Part shown: one piece after another, positions 8,409 through 17,079 of the stretch
How positions within the stretch are numbered: position 1 is the first letter of the stretch
Layout of the letters: every line of letters begins with the position of its first letter
Assembly (NCBI RefSeq): GCF_000422445.1
Contig: NZ_AULU01000020.1
Location: forward strand, 1-64,000
From: Paenibacillus assamensis DSM 18201
GTDB taxonomy: Bacteria > Bacillota > Bacilli > Paenibacillales > Paenibacillaceae
Direction of reading: 5' to 3'
Length of the DNA stretch: 64,000 nucleotides
Made by a program: the position numbers and the translations under genes
The notes under the pieces: generated by a model
Told to the model about the DNA's origin: nothing
Seen by the model: the letters and a program-made list of their open reading frames with translations, nothing else
Databases searched by the model: none

Positions 8409-9411
8409 GTAATGACCTCCCTTCGATGTCTAAGGGGAACAAACATGCATGTCCAAAAACAACATCCCGAGCACGATGAGGGAACGGCGATGAAATGGAT
8501 CGACCTGCCTGTTGCCAGCTGTTGTTTACAGATACGATACTGCCTGCATCAATAAAGCTGATGAACTGCCCTGATAATTCGTTATTGTCCCACTTACCGA
8601 AAGCTTCATATGGTCGACGCTCCGATGTATACAGTTGGATGAAAGATTGTTCGTAATTGATATTTTTGGGCAACAGCATCCCCATATTTAAAAAAGTCCG
8701 CAATCCATCCTTTACCGCCCACTCCTCTGCTCGTATCGCAGTAATCATATATTGATTTAATCCTTGAGAGGCGCGAGCACCTAAGAAAAATCGTCTGCTG
8801 TCACTTTGAGCATGGTGCAACGCATCTAGTAGCTCCGCTGATTCCAGGCTATCATCGAGACATAGGTAGAAGGAAAATGCAGTGACATGCTTATCTTTTC
8901 CTGTTTTAGATTCCTTCTCCAAAACAGTAACTTCAGGTACAGAATATAAGTTAGGATCAAGACCCGGTATGTTGAACCTCACACTATCGATTGACGCATG
9001 AATTTGTTGCCCTGATCGAATATGCACATACGGAAAAACATTGGCTGCATGCTCAGGATTAACAATAAAATTTTCGAGCTGCTCCTTTTTGACATACACG
9101 CGCTTTTTAATCGCTTGGTATATTTGTTTGGCCGTAAGGCGATCCCCAGCGTTATCATGCTTAGGTAGTCTAGCTGCTTGATCTAGTAAATAAGATTGCG
9201 GCACTGGTAAGTGATCTAGCGGCATCATATTAGACAATGATACATACATTTCCTCTTCCCGAATTTTCGAAACTAGCAATGCCGCTTTCTGAGAGGAGTA
9301 GTAGTCAGCATACATGTATATGAGCGCACCAAAAATCTTCTGTGAGTCGGGTAATTGAGTAAGCCGGCCTTGCAGCGACATTTCAATCTTATACGTCTTG
9401 ATAGCGGTCAA
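8386..9411 (-). CDS. csm4: Csm4-like (Cas5-family) RAMP protein
   Basis: A 341-residue protein. Near the N-terminus LPDSQKIFGALIYMYADYY resembles the SDTLFGAL segment of Csm4/Cas5, and RRFFLGARASQGLNQY resembles the glycine-rich RAMP loop. The C-terminus has VFGHACLFPLDIEG. Csm4 holds the 5' handle of the crRNA and contacts Cas10. The gene begins one base after the Csm3-like stop. Its position between Csm3-like and Csm5-like genes follows the type III-A order. Confidence 0.7.
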   Translation of the reverse strand: MTAIKTYKIEMSLQGRLTQLPDSQKIFGALIYMYADYYSSQKAALLVSKIREEEMYVSLSNMMPLDHLPVPQSYLLDQAARLPKHDNAGDRLTAKQIYQAIKKRVYVKKEQLENFIVNPEHAANVFPYVHIRSGQQIHASIDSVRFNIPGLDPNLYSVPEVTVLEKESKTGKDKHVTAFSFYLCLDDSLESAELLDALHHAQSDSRRFFLGARASQGLNQYMITAIRAEEWAVKDGLRTFLNMGMLLPKNINYEQSFIQLYTSERRPYEAFGKWDNNELSGQFISFIDAGSIVSVNNSWQQAGRSISSPFPHRARDVVFGHACLFPLDIEGRSLLGITKNV

Positions 9412-9412
9412 C

Positions 9413-10132
9413 CTACTCGTCCTCCCCCATAATCTCTACTTGTATTTTACCGTATCCACGACTTCCAGAGTTACCAAGACGATACACGCCATCATTAAAC
9501 TGCTGGATCGCATCAATGATAAGTGTTCTCACCGTCTGAGGTTCAATCGATAATTTGTTCATCATGTACATGTTAATTTCGCCTGTAAACTGTACGCCAG
9601 GACGTACGGTCTTATAAGTTCGTGGATTAGCTGAGATAGCAGATGCTGCTCCATCATTTCTGATTTCAATCGTGTTTTTAGAGTCGATGGAAAATGGATC
9701 AGCTGCGTGGCAAGACAGTCGCAAATCATTAAATAATAACTTCGGCGTATGATTGAATCCTTCCAGTCCAAACAAACATTCCGCAGATGCTTGTTTCTTT
9801 ACACGCTTAAATCGATCCGACACTTTCTTTTTTCGTTCCTCTTCAATTTTCATTTGCTCTAACTGCACTTCGTTTTCTTTTTCCGTTCTTTTCAAATAAG
9901 TTAGGTAACTTTGTTTAATTTCATCCGCATCCGATAGAACACCTTCATTTACTAGATCGCGAACGATTGTACGCAAACTCCCTTTGAAGGAAGAGGCAGG
10001 AATGTATGGATTGCCTTCATGATCCGTAACAGTAAACAAATCGACACCGCCAATTTCAAACGTGGCTGGCGATCCTCCGATAAATAAATTCGAAAGCGTA
10101 GTCACTTTAAAACGAATCGTTTCGATACTCAT
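9413..10132 (-). CDS. csm3: Csm3-like Cas7 backbone protein, probable target-RNA nuclease
   Basis: A 239-residue RAMP with IGGVDLFTVTDHEGNPYIPA followed by SSFKGSLR, and a C-terminal GNSGSRGYGKIQV. Asp31 in GGVD sits where Csm3 has its catalytic aspartate, so RNA cleavage every six bases of target is plausible. A charged helix-rich insert (about residues 80-115, rich in K, R and E) is longer than I expect in the thumb region. The start overlaps the cas10 stop by four bases. It is the only Csm3-like subunit in the operon. Confidence 0.85.
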   Translation of the reverse strand: MSIETIRFKVTTLSNLFIGGSPATFEIGGVDLFTVTDHEGNPYIPASSFKGSLRTIVRDLVNEGVLSDADEIKQSYLTYLKRTEKENEVQLEQMKIEEERKKKVSDRFKRVKKQASAECLFGLEGFNHTPKLLFNDLRLSCHAADPFSIDSKNTIEIRNDGAASAISANPRTYKTVRPGVQFTGEINMYMMNKLSIEPQTVRTLIIDAIQQFNDGVYRLGNSGSRGYGKIQVEIMGEDE

Positions 10133-12294
10133 CTCTTTTTCCCCCTGTATGACTGCTGTCCTTTGTTAAATGATCGTTGTGCATTTTTATGTGGTGGCTT
10201 CGTGTTTTTCGCTTCTTGCCCGGGTGATAATTTGGGATTGCTTTTAAATTGGATCGATAACTCATTGTACTGATAAAGGATGTATAGAGAGTCGATATAG
10301 TCCTGGGTCCACAGTTGTGAACGTTTTGCCGTACGTATAAAACTGTCCTTGTCAAAAAATAAGTTGGGAGGTGCTTTCTTCTCACTCGCTCGTTGCTCCT
10401 CTAACTCATTGATCGTTTCTTCTGTTCGATCATTAAAATAATGAATCATCTCAGCAGCCTTGTAGATATCGATTTGCTGCCTATTCTTTAGTCGATGAAA
10501 CATAGAGCTAGAAATGCGAAGCGTGCGATAAATTTTAACGTTTTCCGCTTCCCTCGTTGTTTCCTTAGCTGAATACTCTGTATGTTTCACTAATATGTCT
10601 CGAAACGTCTTCCTATTATCTTGACTGGAAGCACTTCCCGTTTTCTTAAGTGAGTAAAGCAGACTTTGTTCATACAAATACCGTAACGCCTTATTGAAAA
10701 ACGTTTTGCGGATATCGTTACCGTTATATTCCACGCGGGAATTAGATTGTTGGTCTTCGCTAATATTGAATCTTGGATCTGAAAACAATAACAGTAAGCG
10801 AACGTAAGACTCTAGACGCTTACGCTGTTCAGGCTTAACATTCAAAAAATGTGGAGCTTTCTGGTACGTCCCCCGCTTCACTAAAAGCTGTTTGATAAGT
10901 GATTCGAGAATTAATAATTCGGATTTTGCTAACTCTATGTTGCTGCTGCCGAGATTCGCAGGCAACAAATGATAGAGTACGGCGTTGCTGTATTTCACAT
11001 CGGTCTTACATATCGTAGGGTCAGTAATTTTTTCAAGCAAATGATAGAAGAAGTGATGACCTACATACCCTTGGCTTATTGCTTGCTTCAGACGCTTAAC
11101 CATGTTTAAGAAGTGTCTCCAGTTCGGAATGTCTGCGTAGACTTCCTTCTTATCTTTAGGCGGATCAAAGTCATAAAACACATACTGATTGATGCTTACT
11201 TTGACATACGAAGCAGATAATTCCTGTAATGGAGGTACCTGTTTGGCACACTCTACTTGTTGCTGTACCCGCTCATAGTAATAACGAATTGGCTCACGAT
11301 TGAATGTAAAGTCAATGCCGATACTCATGGAAAGCGGTTGAAGATTGGTACCATACGTTATGTTGATTGCTTTTATTCCTTCATTTAATTGCTCCAACAG
11401 ATTTTTACATATGTTCACACCTTCAGTCAGCCACGGTGAAGCGACCGCAAAGAAAATGTCATCGCCTGCTATGTAGAGCGGATAGAGAGTAAAATGATTG
11501 CGTTTATCATTCTGCGTGTCCTTAGATTTATCACGTTGCTTGCCTTTATTTTTATTTTGATAACTCTGTGCTTGACGATGTAAGGATTCCAAAGAAATAT
11601 CGCTTGATAACAGGTCACTTACCGCTTTATACCCCTCATATGTCTTGATTTGTCCAAACCAATCACCCATTCCATCCAAATCGGCTTTTATCACCGCAAT
11701 ACGGAAATGGTTCTCATTCCCCTTCTCCTCATTTGAAAAAAGCTCGTTGATCGTACGAGAAAAAGCGGGATACTTGCTGTCATCAATAGTGGATTTACTT
11801 TTCCTATAAGATGGAGGAACTTTATTAAATTGAAATAACAGCTCATGTTGCCTTTCAATCATCGCATTTAGACATGATGTTTGTCTAAGTCTCTCTTTAC
11901 TTTCTTTGATCGCTTCTAGCTTGTGCTGACCATTTACAATCTCTTTCTCAAAGTAAACATATTTGACCAACAGTTGTCCTGCAAACGATTTATAGTAATC
12001 TTGAAATAAACAATCTGCTCTATCTATAATTTCGTTCGGATGTAACGAAGTCATAAAAATACATATTCCCGAGCACTTCAACAGTTCTTTTGACACGTGA
12101 CTGCTAAATACCCCAGTGTCCCCTTCCAGTCCGATATCTTGAAAGAACTGTTCAGAGATCAGTTTCGAGGAGTTCATAATGTCTTTTAACGTGCCGCTGT
12201 TCGACTGATTTTCTTGTATATTTACGCACAGGACATGATAGAGAAAGGTTTGTACTTTGTCGATTGAAAAAGCTACGATGTACTGCTTCATCAA
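10129..12294 (-). CDS. cas10: Cas10 large subunit without HD domain, AGDD active-site variant
   Basis: A 721-residue protein that begins directly with the first palm strand (FSIDKVQTFLYH, residues 9-20). The HD nuclease domain normally in front is absent. The second palm domain carries IKADLDGMGDWFG (202-214) and IAGDDIFF (275-282). The usual GGDD is AGDD, with Asp278 and Asp279 kept, so cyclic oligoadenylate synthesis is possible. A low-complexity K/Q/N stretch (about 245-265) lies between them. After the usual domains comes a long helical C-terminus (about 560-690) and a basic tail. It is coupled by 4-base overlaps to the nuclease and Csm3-like genes. Confidence 0.85.
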   Translation of the reverse strand: MMKQYIVAFSIDKVQTFLYHVLCVNIQENQSNSGTLKDIMNSSKLISEQFFQDIGLEGDTGVFSSHVSKELLKCSGICIFMTSLHPNEIIDRADCLFQDYYKSFAGQLLVKYVYFEKEIVNGQHKLEAIKESKERLRQTSCLNAMIERQHELLFQFNKVPPSYRKSKSTIDDSKYPAFSRTINELFSNEEKGNENHFRIAVIKADLDGMGDWFGQIKTYEGYKAVSDLLSSDISLESLHRQAQSYQNKNKGKQRDKSKDTQNDKRNHFTLYPLYIAGDDIFFAVASPWLTEGVNICKNLLEQLNEGIKAINITYGTNLQPLSMSIGIDFTFNREPIRYYYERVQQQVECAKQVPPLQELSASYVKVSINQYVFYDFDPPKDKKEVYADIPNWRHFLNMVKRLKQAISQGYVGHHFFYHLLEKITDPTICKTDVKYSNAVLYHLLPANLGSSNIELAKSELLILESLIKQLLVKRGTYQKAPHFLNVKPEQRKRLESYVRLLLLFSDPRFNISEDQQSNSRVEYNGNDIRKTFFNKALRYLYEQSLLYSLKKTGSASSQDNRKTFRDILVKHTEYSAKETTREAENVKIYRTLRISSSMFHRLKNRQQIDIYKAAEMIHYFNDRTEETINELEEQRASEKKAPPNLFFDKDSFIRTAKRSQLWTQDYIDSLYILYQYNELSIQFKSNPKLSPGQEAKNTKPPHKNAQRSFNKGQQSYRGKKR

Positions 12295-13163
12295 ATTCCC
12301 TCCCTCTGAAAATCAAATAGTTTGGCATATGCTCGATGTGGGAAAAGGATCGGATTGTTAATCAGCATTAGTAGCTGGTTAAGTTGGAAGTTGAAAGTAA
12401 GCAAGGATATTTCGTTTCCATCGGAATTATATACTTTATATTGCTCTAGATCGATATCTGCTAATTTCTTGTTTTCTGCCTCAGAAAGTTTTTCGACACA
12501 CTCATAAAAATTAAGTTGTTCAAACCAATCGGATAAGTTCTTATGATCAGTATACTTAATATCAATCCGTCCTTGACCTGATGATTTATCTTCTTGAACC
12601 GCAGATAAGACAATATCAAAGCCGTCGGAAATGCCCTCTTTAACTTGTGACTGAAGAGCACATAGGATGCGAATCGGTCTTGTAGAAGCTTGTGTTGACG
12701 CTGGTTTATTCGCTATTGAAGTCGCCATTCTTGCTGTGGAATCATCAGAAGTACGCAATTTTTTTATACTTTTAGTCCACTTTTTAATGGCTATTGGAGT
12801 AAGACTTTTACTTTTGCACTCCACGACGACAGCAACCGCTTCAATCGGGATAAATTTAATACGTCCATTTCGGAAGATATAAGGGGTATACGTTTCATCC
12901 ATAATCGCTAGATCTACCTCTCTAGAAACATTACCTTTCGAATCGATGATAAACACAGACGACTCGATAACAAACTTTTTCGGAACAATCATCTCAAACA
13001 ATTGCTTCCATATATCTTCTCGATTCGAACCGACAGTCGTCCCATGTAAATCATGCTTCATGTACAACTGCTCTACAATCGACTTCTCTAATTGGCGATA
13101 ATTTGCACGAATGTTTTCAATCATGATTTGTTTTGGTGGCTTAGTGTTCGATTTCGTTGTCAT
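12291..13163 (-). CDS. PD-(D/E)XK-like nuclease (DUF6602-like), first gene of the type III operon
   Basis: A 290-residue protein with a restriction-endonuclease-like core: Glu49 in VGSNREDIW, Asp84 in SREVDLAIMD, then IPIEAVAVVVECKSKS with Glu115-x-Lys117. This spacing fits PD-(D/E)XK enzymes and the uncharacterised DUF6602 group. There is no CARF domain or membrane segment. The start has a strong GGAGGAG site and the stop overlaps cas10 by four bases (ATGA). It may be the nuclease that replaces the missing HD domain of Cas10. That role is inferred from operon structure only. Confidence 0.7.
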   Translation of the reverse strand: MTTKSNTKPPKQIMIENIRANYRQLEKSIVEQLYMKHDLHGTTVGSNREDIWKQLFEMIVPKKFVIESSVFIIDSKGNVSREVDLAIMDETYTPYIFRNGRIKFIPIEAVAVVVECKSKSLTPIAIKKWTKSIKKLRTSDDSTARMATSIANKPASTQASTRPIRILCALQSQVKEGISDGFDIVLSAVQEDKSSGQGRIDIKYTDHKNLSDWFEQLNFYECVEKLSEAENKKLADIDLEQYKVYNSDGNEISLLTFNFQLNQLLMLINNPILFPHRAYAKLFDFQREGI

Positions 13164-13369
13164 TTGACTCCTCCATTGCGTTAAATGTTGGCATGATTAT
13201 TACGTTGAATAAGTGGGCTCTATAAGCTTGGTAACCTGATTTAATACTCCATATAACACCATATTTCTACGTGAATCACCTGAACTCCTCTCTGTTCAAA
13301 TCAAATTTCGGTTGAATTCCCCTAAAGTCGACAATCATCAACCATATATGCTGCATTTACGTGAATAAC
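13164..13369. promoter_or_regulatory. Upstream region of the cas operon
   Basis: About 200 bases lie between the terminator of array 2 and the nuclease start. The region must hold the cas operon promoter, since transcription from array 2 should stop at 13370-13427. It has two short related blocks on the minus strand, each beginning TTCACGTA and followed by ATATGG-like sequence. I cannot identify -35 and -10 boxes with confidence. Confidence 0.35.
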
Positions 13370-13427
13370 AAAAAGACGGACCTTCTCTCTAGCATACAAG
13401 CTAGACTTAGCGAAGGTACCGTCTTTT
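13370..13427 (-). terminator. Terminator downstream of CRISPR array 2
   Basis: AAAAAGACGG (13370-13379) pairs with CCGTCTTTT (13419-13427), with further pairing of CCTTC and GAAGG inside. On the minus strand the stem ends in a T run. It sits 36 bases beyond the degenerate final repeat and insulates the cas operon from the array transcript. Confidence 0.7.
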
Positions 13428-13463
13428 CAAACTTATTTTATCAACACAACTATTCTCGCTTTT

Positions 13464-13825
13464 ATTTCAACCATCATTGTAGGATGCGACTGTTTGCAAA
13501 AGGAACTATCCACGTATGGTTCAAAGACATTTCAATCCACGCATCCATGTAGGATGCGACTGGGATAGTCGAGCATGTCTTCCAGAGGGCAGAATATGTT
13601 TCAATCCACGCATCCATGTAGGATGCGACGAACGGCGAGGACACGCCGGAACGTAAGGCGATGTTTCAATCCACGCATCCATGTAGGATGCGACCACATC
13701 TCTAAAGCATTTGTTGAGGAGGCAGAGGTTTCAATCCACGCATCCATGTAGGATGCGACTCAGCGCTTTGATCGCGACGTTTACACCATCAATGTTTCAA
13801 TCCACGCATCCATGTAGGATGCGAC
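13464..13825 (-). CRISPR. CRISPR array 2 (5 repeats plus a degenerate one)
   Basis: The repeats have the same 32-nt sequence as array 1 and start at 13529, 13598, 13663, 13728 and 13794. The copy at 13529 has A in place of the first G. A shortened degenerate copy lies at 13464-13490. The five spacers are 33-38 nt. Orientation equals array 1: transcription on the minus strand, leader on the right. The spacer at 13630-13662 reads through as an open frame on the plus strand, as expected for a piece of a phage gene, but no target can be named. Confidence 0.96.
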
Positions 13826-14001
13826 TCACAGCGAATTTCCATCAAAAGAAGAACGTTAATTCCCCTTTTGATGGAAACATTAAAATAAAAATTATATTTA
13901 TTACCAAAAAAGAAGGTGTGCACGAAACGAAAAAAGTAAATAACTAGAAAATAAATGGTGCGAATCTCCCGGGAATTTCATGTGCACTTCACATTCGCAC
14001 C
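13826..14001 (-). promoter_or_regulatory. Leader of CRISPR array 2
   Basis: Homologous to the leader of array 1. AGCGAA starts at 13830, four bases further from the repeat than in array 1. A perfect 13-bp stem (13836-13848 with 13865-13877) lies near the repeat. The block AAAAAAGTAAATAACTAGAAA and the outer inverted repeat GGTGCGAAT (13957-13965) / ATTCGCACC (13993-14001) are also kept, with the same 27-base spacing as in array 1. Confidence 0.8.
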
Positions 14002-14037
14002 ACGAAATAAATAAAGAGATCGCTTTTACTATCAACT

Positions 14038-14312
14038 CTATACATCAGATCGTGGTTTCGAATTCATAGCAAGGTCGCTAAATATTCCACTTACTCTTTC
14101 ATACTGTCTCAGTGTTCCCTCAAATGTAAAGTTCAACTTCTGTAATACTTTGGTTGAATTCACATTCCCCAGCTCTACATTGGCTTCAATCAGATTAAGC
14201 CCTAAAATTGAAAATCCGGTTATCTATTAAAGAGCGAATAGCTGTCCTCTTCCCCAAAATGTTTTAGCAATGTCATATCCGATTTCTGCTGTTGCATGTT
14301 CAAAATTTTTAT
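14038..14312 (-). pseudogene. Decayed GNAT acetyltransferase fragment
   Basis: This stretch aligns base by base with the C-terminal half of the intact acetyltransferase gene at 19487-20029. Shared blocks run from CATCAGATCG to the segment coding for the acetyl-CoA loop. A small internal deletion and in-frame stops break it, and the 5' part is missing. It sits directly behind the leader of array 2, just as the intact copy sits behind a half leader at 19391-19440. The two loci are therefore duplicates. Confidence 0.8.
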
Positions 14313-14398
14313 CATGTGTTTGAATCTATAATATGGAACTCTCTATCGGATGTGTATTATGTTTACATATTCTCAGAGCCGAATAAAAGAATATTCAT

Positions 14399-14639
14399 AC
14401 TATAGTATAATAGTGGGATGTTTGCGTCAACTTCTCACGTTAAAATAATATAGTATTTTGTACATATATTTATATGTTTCACTAGGTTTCGTTTAGCTTA
14501 AACCTGTTTCTGATATATACACGCAATAAATTCCACTGATACATTCAGTAAATCTCAACTAGGAAGGAACAAACTAATGATTTGGGGAAATGTATGATTT
14601 TTTTTGCTTTTGATAGCAGGATCGTCTGTGAATACTACC
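14399..14639 (+). promoter_or_regulatory. Promoter-region duplicate upstream of the SMI1/KNR4 pseudogene
   Basis: The block TATAGTATAATAGTGGGAT, followed by CGTCAA and TTAAAATAATATA, matches the region at 31571-31625 in front of the intact SMI1/KNR4 genes. It includes a TATAAT box. The following bases up to 14640 are AT-rich and hold only vague remnants of coding sequence. Confidence 0.5.
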
Positions 14640-15199
14640 TTATCCGTTCAATTGAAGAAGAACTTGGATGCAAGCTCCCCTCTTCTTATATAGCCCTAAT
14701 GAAACTGAAAACGACGGAGTGCCGAAGAACACCTGCTTAGGCCTTGTGAACGAAGAAGAATATGATACTTCTGAAGAGGACAAGACAAAAGCACTTTACA
14801 AAGTAGCTCACGGCAAATTTTCTCCGTTATTTGGAGGAACTTTGCTCTCGAGTAACAGAAGTTGATCAGATTGAGATGAAGATTCGCACAGTCTGTACAA
14901 AAATTGTTGAGGAAAAAGGTTATTTTTCCTTTCATGCCAATGAGTTATCATATTTAATGTATGATGTGCAGTTTTGGCTGTACACCAAATCATATCCAGA
15001 AACGAATCGCGAGCAGTACCTTGCTGTTTATGAGAAGATGATTGCCTTCGGTGGCGAATTTGGTCAGAGCGGCTACGCACCTAGCAGTATTAGCGAATGG
15101 TTGGATCGGCGAAAACAAGAAGGAGGAATCGTGAAAGATCATGAGCAACTTCGCTTTACAGATCGGTTCACAGCCGAACTGTTTAAAACCAATTTCTGA
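14640..15199 (+). pseudogene. SMI1/KNR4-type immunity gene remnant
   Basis: A broken copy of the 3' half of the gene at 32411-33796. It begins with the SMI1 motif IRSIEEELGCKLPSSYIALM, shifts frame after that, then lacks about 340 bases relative to the intact copy. It resumes at EEEYDTSEEDKTKALYKVAH, shifts frame again near 14830, and ends with the last 120 residues nearly intact. At least two frameshifts and one deletion make a full product impossible. The final open stretch from 14831 may look like a gene but has no start signal of its own. Confidence 0.85.
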
Positions 15200-15225
15200 C
15201 ATCTGAGTAATATAGCCGTAACAGA

Positions 15226-15276
15226 AATAACACCTATTCCCTTCCATCTGTTGCAAGAAGATAGGTGTTATTTTTT
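15226..15276 (+). terminator. Terminator after the SMI1/KNR4 remnant
   Basis: AATAACACCTAT pairs with ATAGGTGTTATT and is followed by TTTT. It lies between two convergent units, the pseudogene and the gene ending at 15318. Confidence 0.75.
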
Positions 15277-15317
15277 CTTATCCATGCCCGATCAATGATT
15301 TTTAAAAGGATATACGT

Positions 15318-16997
15318 TTAAAGTTGTCCCAACAGCTCCTCCAAGCTTTCTTTTAGGGGCGAATCTGCTTTCTTGGCTGCTGCGCTCAGTTTCTTCACAC
15401 TCCCGAAAATCCGGCACACAACCAGCTCGACTTCATAGACTTCTTTACCCTTTAGTGCCTCGACAAGTGCATCGGCAAGCTCAGGACGATCGATGATCAG
15501 ATTTTTGACCTGTCTTCCTTCTTCATTGCCTCCTAGCAAAATGGAGACAATCACAGGCATATGCTCTGCCTTTACGCCATGAGCCTCAATAAATGCTTCT
15601 GCATAGCTATCCTGCACCATTTGATGCTCTGTATCCACCAGTTCCATATAACGGCATACTAATGGAAAATAAGCTTCGCTGTACAATCCGAGGCCAAATA
15701 CGGCGTAAGTGCCCGGCATGACGGATTTTTCTCCCGGCTCCACATCGTTGTACCACGCGAACTCTTCCATCGCGGTATCCGCATATTCCGCAAGCTTAGG
15801 AAATAGGCTCGGATAGCTGAGCGCATTGGCAAAAAACTGATGCAGCTTGGACTTCGCCAGTTTTTTCAACGGTAGAAAATGTTTTTGACTACTTTTTAAC
15901 TTTATATGGTAGCCTTTCGGGAAATCTTGTCGCAACAGTTGGATGATATAATCAAGTGCTTCCCTGTAAGCCGTCTCTTCTTCAGAGAGGATTCGGATGT
16001 CGATCGTCTGCATGACATCATTGTTTCGGGCCTCTATCTGTTCTCCTCGATAGGTACTCTCAAATTTTCCACTGCCTATTTTTAAATAGTCCGCTGCTTG
16101 TTTAGAACCTAGAATGACCGCCAACTCTAGATACTTCTTCCGAGTATCCGGCTCTGTAAAGCCAATCTGCAAGGCTGCATATAGAAAGAATTCCATTTCT
16201 TCTGCATCCACAGAAGGATGATCCCCCTGTTCCTTCGCGACCCAATGGGATCCGTAATCTTCAGAATGGTTAAAATGCTGCGGTAAAAAATGCTCCTCAG
16301 ACCATTCGCTGAAGGCTCTTGTATATTGAGTAATCCAATCATGTTTACGTTCTTGATTCGTCGTAAGCTTGTCGGAGAGCCGACGAATCAGAGGCTCAAT
16401 CTCTTCAACTTTCTGCTGCATCATATCTGGATTGACCAAATGATAGGCAAAAAAGAATATATCCTTTTCTTTGGGCAGCACGGGCGGATCGGACAAAATC
16501 TTCGTTTGGATAAATTGCTCCAAAGATTGTTGAAGTTGAATCCATTTAGGTTCATTCAGCAGCTTCTTTGTTAGCATGACCTTCGACTGCTCCCACTCGA
16601 ATTCAAATACAACCTCAAACTTGTAATTAAAGAACCGAGGGCCCCATTCCTCTGAAAGAAATAATTGCTCCATACGTCCGCATAATGCAGGAAAAAACTG
16701 TTCCGTCAAAAGCTCATCGGTTAACTCCGTAATATAGGAGCCAGCTTCGATTTTATACGAGTCGTCGCCCCAAGAAAATGGTTCATAAACATCAATATGA
16801 ATCTTCCCATTCGCCCATGCAAACTTACCCTTGCGCCACGCAACACGAACATAGTCCTTAATACCTGCTTGCAAGCTGCTTCGGTCTTTTAATTCATCAA
16901 TCCTCTTTCTTTCTTTCGCATAGATTGACATAACTTCCTGCCATACATCGTCCAAAAAAGCTTCAACAGCCTGATTCAACGGTTTCTCCCCTTTCAT
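15318..16997 (-). CDS. Large immunity-island protein, DUF6138-like
   Basis: A 559-residue soluble protein without signal peptide or membrane segments, rich in aromatic and acidic residues. The pattern and length resemble DUF6138 proteins that occur in immunity-gene clusters of Bacillota, but I am only moderately sure. Recognisable stretches are the N-terminal VEAFLDDVWQEVMSIYAKER and the central YLKIGSGKFESTYRGEQ. It is the first of four minus-strand genes without an accompanying toxin. Biochemical function is unknown. Confidence 0.5.
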   Translation of the reverse strand: MKGEKPLNQAVEAFLDDVWQEVMSIYAKERKRIDELKDRSSLQAGIKDYVRVAWRKGKFAWANGKIHIDVYEPFSWGDDSYKIEAGSYITELTDELLTEQFFPALCGRMEQLFLSEEWGPRFFNYKFEVVFEFEWEQSKVMLTKKLLNEPKWIQLQQSLEQFIQTKILSDPPVLPKEKDIFFFAYHLVNPDMMQQKVEEIEPLIRRLSDKLTTNQERKHDWITQYTRAFSEWSEEHFLPQHFNHSEDYGSHWVAKEQGDHPSVDAEEMEFFLYAALQIGFTEPDTRKKYLELAVILGSKQAADYLKIGSGKFESTYRGEQIEARNNDVMQTIDIRILSEEETAYREALDYIIQLLRQDFPKGYHIKLKSSQKHFLPLKKLAKSKLHQFFANALSYPSLFPKLAEYADTAMEEFAWYNDVEPGEKSVMPGTYAVFGLGLYSEAYFPLVCRYMELVDTEHQMVQDSYAEAFIEAHGVKAEHMPVIVSILLGGNEEGRQVKNLIIDRPELADALVEALKGKEVYEVELVVCRIFGSVKKLSAAAKKADSPLKESLEELLGQL

Positions 16998-17079
16998 AGG
17001 TGCAAAGCGCTGCCGTCCGTTTTATTGTTCTACATTGCTGTATGTGCTGCTTGCAGCGCGGTTCTCCCCGCAGTAAAGA

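Noticed and set aside
13361-13947. Open frames across CRISPR array 2
   Set aside because: Same artefact from repeats, and they include the terminator and leader.
5848-14001. A complete type I-C CRISPR-Cas system
   Set aside because: The repeat looks like type I-C but none of its cas genes are present in the window.
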